Assembly: GCF_016918735.1 (NCBI RefSeq) | Contig: NZ_JAFFPR010000027.1 | Location: 248,001-312,000 of the forward strand | Reading direction: 5' to 3' | DNA: 64,000 bases | From: Leptospira abararensis | GTDB taxonomy: Bacteria; Spirochaetota; Leptospiria; Leptospirales; Leptospiraceae | In this document: positions 28,984-38,444 of the stretch, in pieces | Numbering within the stretch: the first letter of the stretch is position 1 | Layout: each line of letters opens with the position of its first letter | Made by a program: the position numbers and the translations under genes | The notes under the pieces: model-generated | Told to the model about the DNA's origin: nothing | Seen by the model: the letters and a program-made list of their open reading frames with translations, nothing else | Database searches by the model: none

Positions 28984-30024
28984 ATGAAACGATCCAAAAT
29001 CAAAACCATCCTGATTGGCCTAGGACGGATTTGTTCCAGTTTAGAAACGGATCCTTTTCGCAAAAAACCCTGCACTCATATGGGCGTGCTCAACTCCGAC
29101 TGGGGAAAAGATCGGTTTGAATTTATTTTGGGGTTGGATACAAATCCCGAAAAATGTGAATCTTTTCAATCCTATTGGGATGCAAAAACAGAAATCGTAA
29201 ACTCCGACCCCAGGAAAGTAACCCTACCTAATTCCATTCAATTAGCAGTCATTTCCACTCCCAGTGCCAACCACGAAGACTGGGCCAAACACTGCATCCG
29301 CCAAGGGATTCCCAATCTTCTCATTGAAAAACCAGTGGCACTCACAGAATCCGGGGCCAAACGGATTCAAAAACTCGCAAAAAAACACAAAACCCGAATT
29401 TGGATCAACCATGAAAGAAGGTATCATCCCAGTTATCAATTTGTAAAAGACCAACTAACAAAAGGGAATTTTGGGAACCTGAAATCCATCCGAGCCTCTG
29501 TATTTACTTCGGCTAAAAACCCTGGCCTTGCATTTTCAAAACTAGGTGGTGGCCCTTTACTCCATGACGGTACACATGCGGTAGATCTCATCCATTGGAT
29601 TCTCGGAAAACCCAAGTTAGTGGATGCAAAATTAGAAAGACCAAAAAGGAATTCTATCGAATCAAGAGCTGTGGCCTGGTTTCGAACTAAAGCAGGTGTG
29701 GATGTTCTTTTAGATGTGGCGGGCGAAAGAGACTATTTTCAATTTGAACTCGATATCCATACCGATACCCACAGAATTATTTGTTCCAATGATGGTTTTC
29801 AGTTTTACCAATCGGAAACGTCAAAGTTGTACAAAGGATTTCGGAGTTTAGTTCCTTTTCTTCCAGCTCAGTTTCCAAAACCAGAAACAGCCAATGCATT
29901 TATCGGAATATATGATGAAATCTTTCAAGTGATTACGGGAAAAAAACAAACGATGGAAGGGACACTTTCCAATAATATTGAGATTCTAAGCTTGATAGAA
30001 TCCATTTACAGGCGAAAACAATGA
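28984..30024 (+). CDS. Gfo/Idh/MocA-family oxidoreductase
   Basis: A 346-residue NAD(P)-dependent oxidoreductase. The N-terminal Rossmann strand is ILIGLGRICSSLE, with a less usual turn. LLIEKPVALTESGA has the catalytic EKP lysine, and GGGPLLHDGTHAVDLIHWILG has the late histidine motif. Substrates in this family are usually sugars or sugar nucleotides; none can be inferred here. It overlaps the next gene by four bases. AAGAAAAAGATAA precedes the ATG, giving little ribosome-site support. Confidence 0.82.
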   Translation: MKRSKIKTILIGLGRICSSLETDPFRKKPCTHMGVLNSDWGKDRFEFILGLDTNPEKCESFQSYWDAKTEIVNSDPRKVTLPNSIQLAVISTPSANHEDWAKHCIRQGIPNLLIEKPVALTESGAKRIQKLAKKHKTRIWINHERRYHPSYQFVKDQLTKGNFGNLKSIRASVFTSAKNPGLAFSKLGGGPLLHDGTHAVDLIHWILGKPKLVDAKLERPKRNSIESRAVAWFRTKAGVDVLLDVAGERDYFQFELDIHTDTHRIICSNDGFQFYQSETSKLYKGFRSLVPFLPAQFPKPETANAFIGIYDEIFQVITGKKQTMEGTLSNNIEILSLIESIYRRKQ

Positions 30025-31655
30025 ATTCAAAACAAAACAGGTCCGCTTCCATTTATTTTTTTGTAATAAAAACTTGGTTCCACTATCTCGTATTAACCAA
30101 AATCAAACGAAAATTCAAAAGCCAATCTAAATATGAAAACCTCCGGATTCAGTTTTTAAAAAGAAAAGGTAAAGAGACAAAGATCCTATTCTTTCGATTA
30201 GGTGGAGTGTATATCAAAATTGGTCAATTTATAAGCAATTTATTTCATGTTTTACCAGAAGAATTCTTATGGGAACTACAAGACTTACAAGATAAAATCC
30301 CACCCAGAAAATTCGAGGATATTGACAAACGTTGGATCCATGATTATGGAAAATCAATGAATGAAATCTTCACAAATCTAGACAAATCATCTTATGCAAG
30401 TGCTTCGACCGCCCAAGTCCATATTGGTTATTACAATGAGAAAAAAGTCGCAATAAAAACTTTATATCCTGGAATTGAAGAAGATGCCATTCGCGATTTA
30501 AAAACTATCTCTAGGGTACTTTGGATCATTGACCGATTTGTATTTAAAATTTCTGCCAAAGAAGTAAACGAACAACTGCACTCTATGATTCGTGCAGAAC
30601 TTGATCTTCGAAGCGAATTAAAAAACCTAAAATACACCAAACAACTATTTGCTTTAGAAAAAGATTTTTATTTCCCAAATCCGATAGATGGACTCTGTAA
30701 CAAACATACGTTAGTTACAGAATTTGTGGAAGGCAAAAAAATTTACGAATTAGGGGTTTTGGAATCCCATACCAAAAAAAATCCCAATTTAGAAAAACTG
30801 GTTCGGGCTTATATCCTAATGATTTTCGAATACCGATTCTTTCATGCAGATCCACATCCTGGAAATCTAATTTTTATGGAGACTGGGGAACTTTGTTTTA
30901 TTGATTTTGGTGCCGTTCAATCCATCTCCGAAGAAGAAACTCGTATTTTAGAAAGAATTCTAATTGGTGCTATGCGAAAAGACTATCATCTAATCACAGA
31001 ATCTTTATTTGAACTTGGAGCCGTAACCGAATCATTATCGAAAGAAGAACTCATCCAAATAGTGAAGTATTCTCTGGAAAAATTAAATCGAATTTTAGAT
31101 TCCACTGACCACTTTCGTAACATTGGTCTTGATACACTTCGTCCAGCAGAGGACCTTCGATTTTTAAAAGAAATCCAAGTAAGTTTAAAACGACTTCTTT
31201 CTAGTTTGAAACTTCCCCCCAATTTCCTAAGTCTCCACCGCGTACTTGCTTTGTTACTTGGAAACTCATCCTATTTGGACCCAACAAGATCCATGATTGA
31301 TTATGCAGAAAAACCATTCTCGCAGATTGTTCTGAAAGGAAGTTCGTTGAAAAAACTTTGGAAGGATGAAGGGGAAGAATTCATTACGAGTCTCTTTTCA
31401 CTTCCTAAGGAACTGAATGAATTTTTATACAAATGGAACCGAGGAGAGTTCCAAACCCCGGATTCCTCAAGAAAAGAGGAATTACGGCTAAAGGAAATAT
31501 TTACCTTCGGAGCGCTCGGTTCGATATTTTTCTTTTTCGGAATGTATTATTCGGAAAAATTATGGAAAGAACCAAGCATATTATTTTACATACTATCAGG
31601 GCTGAGTTTTTGGTCTTTAGCCAAATCAAGTCTCAGTTATTGGAAACAAAAATAA
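30021..31655 (+). CDS. ABC1/UbiB-family atypical kinase-like protein
   Basis: A 544-residue UbiB-type protein. Family hallmarks are present: GVYIKIGQFISN (KxGQ), SASTAQVHIG (alanine-rich loop), VAIKTLYPG (ATP lysine), TEFVEGKKI, FFHADPHPGNLIF and LCFIDFGAV. Two C-terminal membrane helices (about 495-540) anchor it. UbiB homologues support quinone synthesis or lipid handling in other bacteria; in a menaquinone organism the role is uncertain. It overlaps the oxidoreductase start-to-stop (ATGA) and precedes lspA by 18 bases. Confidence 0.88.
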   Translation: MNSKQNRSASIYFFVIKTWFHYLVLTKIKRKFKSQSKYENLRIQFLKRKGKETKILFFRLGGVYIKIGQFISNLFHVLPEEFLWELQDLQDKIPPRKFEDIDKRWIHDYGKSMNEIFTNLDKSSYASASTAQVHIGYYNEKKVAIKTLYPGIEEDAIRDLKTISRVLWIIDRFVFKISAKEVNEQLHSMIRAELDLRSELKNLKYTKQLFALEKDFYFPNPIDGLCNKHTLVTEFVEGKKIYELGVLESHTKKNPNLEKLVRAYILMIFEYRFFHADPHPGNLIFMETGELCFIDFGAVQSISEEETRILERILIGAMRKDYHLITESLFELGAVTESLSKEELIQIVKYSLEKLNRILDSTDHFRNIGLDTLRPAEDLRFLKEIQVSLKRLLSSLKLPPNFLSLHRVLALLLGNSSYLDPTRSMIDYAEKPFSQIVLKGSSLKKLWKDEGEEFITSLFSLPKELNEFLYKWNRGEFQTPDSSRKEELRLKEIFTFGALGSIFFFFGMYYSEKLWKEPSILFYILSGLSFWSLAKSSLSYWKQK

Positions 31656-31673
31656 ACGGACCCTCTTTAATTT

Positions 31674-32234
31674 ATGAATTTACCTAAAACCCCATTTTTT
31701 TCGGTCTTTAAACCAGGATATCTTGCTTTTGTTGCAGTTGGACTTTTTTTAGATTTATCATCTAAATATATTATCATCACCAAAATGTTTGCCCACGAAA
31801 GTATTCCTGTGTTAGGTGATTTTTTCCGATTGTCCTTAACTTTTAATACCGGTTTTGTGTTTGGACTTTTTCAAGACAACGCCCTGCCATCCCTTTTTGC
31901 TACAGGATTTGCCATTATATTCCTTATTTTCTATCGTTGGCAAAATGCTGATTTGGGAAATGCTTGGGGCTGGAATTTTGTGATGGCAGGAGCTTTCGGG
32001 AATTTTTTAGATAAATTTTTTGTAAAAATTCCGGGAGTTGGTTTTCGATTCGGGTTCACACCAGAAAAACCGGGAGTCGAATACATTGGCGTTGTGGATT
32101 TTCTCGACTTTGAATGGCCCGATTTTTTACTCTTTGATCGTTGGCCTGCGTTTAATGTTGCCGATTCTTGTGTGTCGATTGGAATCGTCATCCTCCTTTT
32201 CACTATGGACTGGAAAGAGTTAGATAAAAAATAA
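31674..32234 (+). CDS. lspA: Lipoprotein signal peptidase (signal peptidase II)
   Basis: A 186-residue membrane aspartyl protease cutting diacylated prolipoproteins before the lipidated cysteine. Motifs: [40 protein letters not shown] and [15 protein letters not shown], giving the two catalytic aspartates. Four membrane helices are visible. A long loop between FLDK and VVDF (about 25 residues) is larger than usual. Several lipobox proteins in this window are likely substrates. Confidence 0.95.
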   Translation: MNLPKTPFFSVFKPGYLAFVAVGLFLDLSSKYIIITKMFAHESIPVLGDFFRLSLTFNTGFVFGLFQDNALPSLFATGFAIIFLIFYRWQNADLGNAWGWNFVMAGAFGNFLDKFFVKIPGVGFRFGFTPEKPGVEYIGVVDFLDFEWPDFLLFDRWPAFNVADSCVSIGIVILLFTMDWKELDKK

Positions 32235-32265
32235 AACTAAAATCAATATAAGTGGAAAAGTAATA

Positions 32266-32300
32266 GGGATCCGTTCGCAAAAAAAGATCCCGACTTTTTT
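32266..32300 (+). terminator. Probable intrinsic terminator after lspA
   Basis: GGGATC (32266-32271) pairs with GATCCC (32286-32291) around a 14-base loop, followed within three bases by six T. The stem is short, so efficiency is uncertain. Confidence 0.5.
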
Positions 32301-32301
32301 A

Positions 32302-33012
32302 TTATAACAAATAACTTCTCATCACATTCACAGACAAAGTTTTAAACACATCCTTGTCTTCTTCTACTTTACCTACTTTCCAATTGATTCCAGAGGGGGA
32401 TGCGTAGAGACTACGGGCCGGTTTCCCTTCTGATGGTCCACAAACACGGATTAAATGGACCCCTCTTTCTTTGGCAAGCGATTCAAAGTAGGTAAGATCT
32501 TCCTCATAAGAACGTTTTTCGTCGGCATAAGATAAATAGAATATGATTTCAATATCTTCTTTTTTAAACTCTTTCCAGATAGATTCATTTTCTAAATCTT
32601 CACCAACAAGAAGTCCAAAACGAAGGCCCCCCATGATAAAGATAGATTCTGTTTTTCCAGGAACCACACCGGGTTCTTTAGAAAGGGAAGGGGATTTTTT
32701 TTCGTAGAAATCTACTAAGACTAGAGATTGGACAATGGGTAGAGCGGAAACCAAATGACCTTCTTCATTTTTTCGATAGTGGCTACCGCCGAGAATGACC
32801 CCAGGAAAAGTTTCCGAAATTTCCAACAAATGGTCTTGGTATTCTTTTTCGTGTTTGGCGGCGGTTTCAGGCGATTCACTTTGAAAGAAGTGAGGAAAAC
32901 CTTCCGGTAAAATCAAAAAATGAGCCTTACTTTGTTGGATTTTTAAAATTTCCTCAGGGCTTATGCGTTTATGTAAGTTCTTTTGGTAGATTGCGATTTT
33001 TATGACTGCCAT
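32302..33012 (-). CDS. Nitrilase-fold protein lacking the catalytic cysteine
   Basis: A 236-residue carbon-nitrogen-hydrolase-fold protein. The catalytic glutamate is in LILPEGF (Glu37) and the lysine in FYEKKSP (Lys105). The segment that should read ICYD is LLVGEDLENE, with glycine at residue 137 in place of the nucleophilic cysteine. It probably cannot do amidase chemistry; it may bind a ligand or partner. Its start shares a base with the stop of the 636-residue gene (TAATG), so the two are translated together. Confidence 0.7.
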   Translation of the reverse strand: MAVIKIAIYQKNLHKRISPEEILKIQQSKAHFLILPEGFPHFFQSESPETAAKHEKEYQDHLLEISETFPGVILGGSHYRKNEEGHLVSALPIVQSLVLVDFYEKKSPSLSKEPGVVPGKTESIFIMGGLRFGLLVGEDLENESIWKEFKKEDIEIIFYLSYADEKRSYEEDLTYFESLAKERGVHLIRVCGPSEGKPARSLYASPSGINWKVGKVEEDKDVFKTLSVNVMRSYLL

Positions 33013-34922
33013 TAAAATGGATTCCCAGATGGTAATATGTCATCATCTAAAGGATCATCCGAACTGTCATTTTCTTCACTAGAGGAATCCTCACTTAAGT
33101 CATTAGTTTCCGAACTTTGATTTGTTTTCGCAACTGGATTCGATGGTTCAGAGGAATCTTTGTCTAAATCAGCAAACTCTGTATCCGTAGATTCACCACT
33201 AGCATTTCCCAATTCCACACCAAAAGAAGATTTCATTTGTTCTGGAGTGAGTTCCACAAGGCCACCGAATAAATCACCAGTTTCCAAGCGCTCATACAAA
33301 GCCATTAAGTAACAATAGGCTTCCATAATGCACTGTTTCACCGGTTTTTTATTGAGCCGTTTGCGAGACTCCATCGAATCCAAAGTCAAAACGTCATTCA
33401 TGTTTGCGACGATTTCCTTTTTGCTTTTCATGTCCTTTATCAGAACAAGAAGAGAATCTCTGGATTTTAAACTAAATTCTTTGATGGCCAATCTAACGGT
33501 TCTGGATTGTCCGGTACGTTTTTGTTCAATTCCTGTTAGTTTTTTGGAAGCTTCAATGTAGTTGGCACCTGGATTGGCTTTGTGTTTTTCTAACTCTCTT
33601 ACGATGTCGTTATAAATACGGAATTGGTCAATGATGGTTCTTGTGCCTTCATAAATATCCAACATCTTTTGGCGATAATCCACCTTAACTCCGTTAACCG
33701 AGCCAGGTTTGATATCAATTTTTTTTGTTGTCATCACAAAGGAATATTCATCATCAAATTCAAAGAAATAGAACAAGGCAAGTAGGGCTTTATCCGAATC
33801 GGAAATGTGACCATACTCATTTTTTGGATCAAATTTTTTACGAAGTTTCGGTAGAGAATACATCTGCATCAAACGAAGGCCATACGCTTGCTCTTTGGAA
33901 AGAGGAACTTCTTCTTCTGCATCCTCCTTTTTTGCTTCTTCCTCTTTTTTATCGTCTCTGGTTTCTACCTGCTTTCCACCAGGAACATTTTCTCCTGACT
34001 TTCTTTGGCCAGGGCGATCTTCAGGAAGAATACCCAAAAGGTTTTCCATATAACGAGAGATAAGTGGGATATTTTTATTTTCTGCCCTTAAGATAATAAG
34101 ATAAAGCCTATCAAAAAAACCTTCAAACAACGTATCAATTTCTTGCGTTACCTTTCGTTTTTTGTTCGCATAAATTAGTGATGGTTTCCCTTCCAATTTT
34201 TGTAATTCATCATAAGCTTGGACAAAAGATTTTTTTAAAGTCTCTTGGTAAGGATAAAGAATGTACATCCTTTTAAAAAGTGCATAAATTGGATTTTTGA
34301 CTCGTTCGATAGCAACGGGAGACTCTGGGGCAACCAGGATGGGATCAGTAATGTCTGTTAGTTCGGGGCCATTATAAAGTTTTTGGCCCATGGCAAGTAA
34401 TTCCACGAGGAGCGGATTGATTTTATCTAAAGCTTTACTCAGTTGAGGAGAATATTGTTGGTTTGCTAAAAGTTCATTTCCACTGTATTGAAGTTCAATT
34501 AAGGATTGTTTGGCGCGAATGCTAAAATCGTGCATGAACTTGGGAGTGAGGTCGCTTGTTCCAAACGGGGTGACACGGGCAAGCCAACATTTGAGTTTGA
34601 TCCCAAACCTTGCTGAAAAACTACTAATTTCTTTTTCGTATTGGGCTTTTGAATCTGCTTGGGATCTTGCGTTTCCAGAATCAGATTTGTTTTGGTTTCC
34701 ACCCCGACTTCCCGATCGGCTATCGTCGTTTCCACGGGAAACGGTGCTTTGTCGAACCTTGGGTTCTGGGCGACTCTTCTTTGAGTCGTCTTCTTTTTGC
34801 GGTTGTTTTTCTTTTACAATTTCCCCGCCGGCACTGACAAACTTATTGAACATATCCTTTCTTGCAGAATCATCCAGTTTCCCAACGCCAATTGCCCGTT
34901 TCGTATTATCAAAATCGCCCAT
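33012..34922 (-). CDS. Large charged protein of unknown function
   Basis: A 636-residue soluble protein I do not recognise. Residues about 40-105 are low-complexity and charged (KSRPEPK, SRSGSRGG, QNKSDSGN), probably disordered. About 105-310 and 340-560 are mostly helical, with a lysine/glutamate-rich linker near 310-340. The last 60 residues are strongly acidic and serine-rich (SSEENDSSDDPLDDD). No signal peptide or membrane segment is seen. The layout of two helical bodies with disordered ends suggests a scaffold or complex subunit. It is translationally coupled to the nitrilase-fold gene and divergent from the MoxR gene. Confidence 0.7.
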   Translation of the reverse strand: MGDFDNTKRAIGVGKLDDSARKDMFNKFVSAGGEIVKEKQPQKEDDSKKSRPEPKVRQSTVSRGNDDSRSGSRGGNQNKSDSGNARSQADSKAQYEKEISSFSARFGIKLKCWLARVTPFGTSDLTPKFMHDFSIRAKQSLIELQYSGNELLANQQYSPQLSKALDKINPLLVELLAMGQKLYNGPELTDITDPILVAPESPVAIERVKNPIYALFKRMYILYPYQETLKKSFVQAYDELQKLEGKPSLIYANKKRKVTQEIDTLFEGFFDRLYLIILRAENKNIPLISRYMENLLGILPEDRPGQRKSGENVPGGKQVETRDDKKEEEAKKEDAEEEVPLSKEQAYGLRLMQMYSLPKLRKKFDPKNEYGHISDSDKALLALFYFFEFDDEYSFVMTTKKIDIKPGSVNGVKVDYRQKMLDIYEGTRTIIDQFRIYNDIVRELEKHKANPGANYIEASKKLTGIEQKRTGQSRTVRLAIKEFSLKSRDSLLVLIKDMKSKKEIVANMNDVLTLDSMESRKRLNKKPVKQCIMEAYCYLMALYERLETGDLFGGLVELTPEQMKSSFGVELGNASGESTDTEFADLDKDSSEPSNPVAKTNQSSETNDLSEDSSSEENDSSDDPLDDDILPSGNPF

Positions 34923-35036
34923 AATTTACTATCGTTCCAAATCCTTAATATGGGAATTCAATTTCTTACAAAAAGCAATTTTTAGTGGATTCCCCCGTTT
35001 TTCCGAAAAGATTGGAGTCCAAAAGGTAAATACACC

Positions 35037-35825
35037 ATGGCTGATTACATCCTGTCCGAAGATCTCAAAGAAGCGGTCCAAGTGGCAGAAATTACAAAAC
35101 GACCTCTCCTTCTGAAAGGGGAACCAGGAACCGGGAAAACTCTCCTTGCGAGTTTCCTTGCCGAGACAAAGAACCTTCCCTTTTACCGCTGGCATATTAA
35201 ATCCACTAGTTTGGCCAAAGAAGGTTTGTATTTCTATGATGCCGTTTCTCGATTGAATGACTCTCGGTTCCCAGAAGAGGAAGCCATGCTCCGGGTCAGG
35301 GATGTAAAAAACTACATCCGGCTCGGGGCCCTTGGGGAAGCATTTTCCCAACCAGACAAAGCAGTAGTCCTCATAGACGAAATTGACAAGGCAGATATTG
35401 AATTTCCGAATGATTTGCTTTTAGAATTGGACAAAATGGAATTTTTCATTCCAGAAACCAAAGAACATATCATCGCCAAAGAAAGACCGATTGTCATCAT
35501 CACTTCCAATAACGAAAAGGAACTTCCCGATGCCTTCCTCAGGCGTTGTATCTTCCATTACATTGAATTTCCGAAACGAGAGGCGATGAAAGAAATCATC
35601 AAAGCTCATTATCCATCCATTCAAACAGAGTTTATGGAAAAAGCTTTGGCCATGTTTTATTCAATCCGAAAAATCGAAAGCCTCCGAAAAAAACCTTCCA
35701 CAAGCGAACTTTTGGACTGGATTCAAGTTTTGTTAGTATCAGGGGAAACTTTGGAATCTAGTAAAATTCCATTTGCAGGAACCCTCTTCAAATCAGAAGA
35801 CGACTACCGAGTTTATTTGAACTAA
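35037..35825 (+). CDS. MoxR-family AAA+ ATPase
   Basis: A 262-residue AAA+ ATPase. Walker A is GEPGTGKTLL, Walker B AVVLIDEIDKADIEF, sensor 1 VIITSNNEKE and the arginine region PDAFLRRCIFHYIEF. MoxR ATPases work with a VWA partner as a metal-insertion or complex-maturation chaperone, as in CbbQ-CbbO. The partner follows after one base. AAAAGG lies upstream of the ATG at modest spacing. Confidence 0.92.
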   Translation: MADYILSEDLKEAVQVAEITKRPLLLKGEPGTGKTLLASFLAETKNLPFYRWHIKSTSLAKEGLYFYDAVSRLNDSRFPEEEAMLRVRDVKNYIRLGALGEAFSQPDKAVVLIDEIDKADIEFPNDLLLELDKMEFFIPETKEHIIAKERPIVIITSNNEKELPDAFLRRCIFHYIEFPKREAMKEIIKAHYPSIQTEFMEKALAMFYSIRKIESLRKKPSTSELLDWIQVLLVSGETLESSKIPFAGTLFKSEDDYRVYLN

Positions 35826-35826
35826 T

Positions 35827-37029
35827 ATGTTCTTGGATTTTTTTTACAATCTGCGCGGGGAGTCTGTTCCTTGTTCTACGGGAGAGCTAATTGCATTTCT
35901 CGCAAGTCTCAGGAAACTCACTGATCCTTCTGGATATATGAACTTGGACCAACTTTACCGAGTGGGTCGACTTAACTTTGCCAAAGATCTAAAACACTAC
36001 GATAGTTATGACCTTGCCTTTTCCAAAACCTTTGGGAGTTGGAAGGAACAAAGGATTCAGTTTAGAGATACTCTATTTGAATGGTTAGATGAAAACATTC
36101 CCAAACATTTAAGTGATTCCGAAAAATTAAATGCTCCTAATCTGAGTATGGAAGAAGTCATCGAAGAATTAAAAAAACGTTTGGCTGAACAAAAAGAGCG
36201 CCACGATGGTGGGAACAAATGGGTAGGGACTTCGGGAACCTCTCCCTTTGGTAATTCCGGCTTCAATCCCAACGGAATTTCCATTGGCGGAAATACAGAA
36301 GGGAAAGGGAACCGTTCTGGTGTGAGTTTGTGGAATGAACGCAAATACAAAGCTTACCGGGAAGATGAAATCCTAGACACAAGATCCATCCAACTTGCCT
36401 TAAAGGAACTTAGGTTTTTAAAAAAAGAAGGAAGAAGGGAACTCCACGTAGACAAAACCATCGATAGAACCTGTGAAAATGGGGGCGAAATTGAGCTTGT
36501 GGAAGAAAGAGAACGAAAAAATTCTCTTCGACTTGTACTCATCATGGACATCGGAGGAAGTATGACCCCTCATTCCGACAGAGTGAGTAAACTATTCAGT
36601 GCGAGCCGTGGGCTCTACCACTTCAAAGAAGTACATAATTACTTTTTTCACAATATCTTTCATGAATATCTCTATGCAAATCACGAGTTTCAAACACGTA
36701 TTTCTTTAAAACAATTCGAGGAAAAATTCCGCAAAAACACAAAACTCATTTTTGTGGGAGATGCTTATATGGCTCCCTATGAACTTATGGGAACACCTTA
36801 CAATCCTTATGCGTATCATGGTTCAAGTTCTGAAGAAAAACAAAGAAAAGCCAAAAGTGGGCTCGAATCTCTAAAAGAACTTGTGGGATATTTTCCTGAA
36901 TCGGTTTGGCTCAATCCCGAGCCCAAACGTTTCTGGGGTGCACCTACGATCGAAGCCATTGAAGATGTTGTTCCCATGTTTCCCTTAACAATTGAGGGAT
37001 TACGGAAGGCTGTAAAAAGATTGGTTTAA
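35827..37029 (+). CDS. VWA-domain partner of the MoxR ATPase (CoxE-like)
   Basis: A 400-residue protein with an N-terminal helical region, a glycine/asparagine-rich linker (about 120-165: GTSGTSPFGN, GGNTEGKGN) and a C-terminal von Willebrand A domain (about 230-400). The metal site reads MDIGGSMTPHSD, DxGxS instead of the usual DxSxS, which may weaken or alter metal binding. The N-terminal STGELIAFLASLRKL resembles CoxE-type VWA proteins. It starts one base after the ATPase stop. The target they mature cannot be inferred from neighbours. Confidence 0.88.
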   Translation: MFLDFFYNLRGESVPCSTGELIAFLASLRKLTDPSGYMNLDQLYRVGRLNFAKDLKHYDSYDLAFSKTFGSWKEQRIQFRDTLFEWLDENIPKHLSDSEKLNAPNLSMEEVIEELKKRLAEQKERHDGGNKWVGTSGTSPFGNSGFNPNGISIGGNTEGKGNRSGVSLWNERKYKAYREDEILDTRSIQLALKELRFLKKEGRRELHVDKTIDRTCENGGEIELVEERERKNSLRLVLIMDIGGSMTPHSDRVSKLFSASRGLYHFKEVHNYFFHNIFHEYLYANHEFQTRISLKQFEEKFRKNTKLIFVGDAYMAPYELMGTPYNPYAYHGSSSEEKQRKAKSGLESLKELVGYFPESVWLNPEPKRFWGAPTIEAIEDVVPMFPLTIEGLRKAVKRLV

Positions 37030-37087
37030 CCAATTTCACGAGCAATTCTCGTTGATTTTCAGAGTTTTTTTGCCGTTAATCAAACAG

Positions 37088-38434
37088 ATGATCATTCAAA
37101 TTTCGATTCCTAGTTTGGTCATATTCTTTATCAATTTCATCACGCTCGCTTTTTATTATTCCTTTTATCGATTTCATTTTTACCGCTTTACAGAATCTTT
37201 TTTACAATACACTGCCATTGCTTTTTCTATTTTTAGTGCAGGGATTGCCATCGGTTTACAATCTCTACTTTTGAATTGGCTTCCTAACGGTGGGCCATAT
37301 TGGAACGCTTTTATTCTTTCTGCTTTTGTGGAAGAATTTGCGAAATTACTTGGAATTTATCTATTTTTTAGAAAAAACCAAGATGAATTTACTGTCACTG
37401 ATGGAATTTTTTACGGCCTTGTGTTAGGTGGAATTTTTGGATTAGTTGAAAATATTTTATACTTTATTAACACCGGTCTTTGGTCGCAGGTGCTTCGCTC
37501 CATTACGGCGCTCCCCATTCATATGATGAATGGGGGGCTTGTGGGAGCCTATCTGATGATGTTCTTATTTCATAAAAACCCAATATTCAAATGGGGCAAA
37601 CTAAGCTTTGGTTTTTTTGTTTGTGTTGGAATTCACGGATTCTATAACCTCTCGATCTTTCAAGAAATTGATTTACTTGTAATTCTGCCGGTTTGTATCC
37701 TTTCCCTATTTTTTATATTGGAGCTAACAATCGCTAAATCAAGAATTCTTGTTCCAGGTCATATTCTAAAACTAATGAATATGAGTATGGAAGAGTATGA
37801 AATTTTAAGTCGACACAACCGACACGAAGGTTGGATTCAAAATATTCAAAAACATATTTCTACATCGGGGATCAAACTTTTACAATACCCGAACTTACGC
37901 CATTCCATCCTTACTGGATTCTTTTTGATCCCAGGGATTTTATCAGTATATATATTATTGGATTCCCCAGATTGGATTACTCAGAAATTTCCTGATTTAG
38001 CTCTGCAGGATTATTTTGCTTTATTTGTGATGTATCCCATCATTCTTTCTCTTATGTTTTTCTTTGCGGGAATTTTAAATCCGTATTTTTTTCGAGATAG
38101 AATGCTTGCCGTTCCACTATTTAGTTCTGTTGACTTACATGTAAATAATATTGAAGAAAATTCGGCCATCTTTCATATCCAAGCCAATATGTTTTACCTT
38201 CCGACTTCACAAATGTTTCCAGACAATACCAAAGTTAAATTTGATCTTTGGATTGGACTGGATTGTTTTGTAGGACTTTCGGGAACTATTTTATGGTGTA
38301 GAGAAACGGAAGAGGGGAATTGCGGTGCTATGTGTCAACTGGATGCGATTCCTTATCCATTCCTAATCAAATGGCACTTCCTTCGGTTCAAACAAAATTT
38401 TAAAAATTTATTTTTACGAGAGGCGATGGTATAA
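37088..38434 (+). CDS. PrsW-like intramembrane metalloprotease with extra C-terminal domain
   Basis: About 448 residues. The first 220 residues hold roughly seven membrane helices with PrsW motifs: SAFVEEFAKLLG (EExxK), GIFGLVENILYF, LPIHMMNGGLVG and GIHGFYNL. PrsW proteases cut membrane anti-sigma factors in Bacillus. After two further membrane segments a soluble C-terminal domain (about 350-448) with WIGLDCFVGLSGTILWC and CGAMCQLDAIPYPF loosely resembles a PilZ domain, but without a clear RxxxR motif. The start is uncertain: ATG at 37088 or TTG at 37052; neither has a ribosome site. A weak ACGAG/CTCGT hairpin precedes it. Confidence 0.75.
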   Translation: MIIQISIPSLVIFFINFITLAFYYSFYRFHFYRFTESFLQYTAIAFSIFSAGIAIGLQSLLLNWLPNGGPYWNAFILSAFVEEFAKLLGIYLFFRKNQDEFTVTDGIFYGLVLGGIFGLVENILYFINTGLWSQVLRSITALPIHMMNGGLVGAYLMMFLFHKNPIFKWGKLSFGFFVCVGIHGFYNLSIFQEIDLLVILPVCILSLFFILELTIAKSRILVPGHILKLMNMSMEEYEILSRHNRHEGWIQNIQKHISTSGIKLLQYPNLRHSILTGFFLIPGILSVYILLDSPDWITQKFPDLALQDYFALFVMYPIILSLMFFFAGILNPYFFRDRMLAVPLFSSVDLHVNNIEENSAIFHIQANMFYLPTSQMFPDNTKVKFDLWIGLDCFVGLSGTILWCRETEEGNCGAMCQLDAIPYPFLIKWHFLRFKQNFKNLFLREAMV

Positions 38435-38444
38435 GTGATCTCAA

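Noticed and set aside
34510..35115. 201-codon plus-strand frame opposite the 636-residue gene and running into the MoxR gene
   Set aside because: It is antisense to well-composed coding sequence, with serine/phenylalanine-rich shadow composition.
37038..37052. Short hairpin ACGAG/CTCGT as terminator after the VWA gene
   Set aside because: Only five pairs, and the T-rich stretch is not adjacent.
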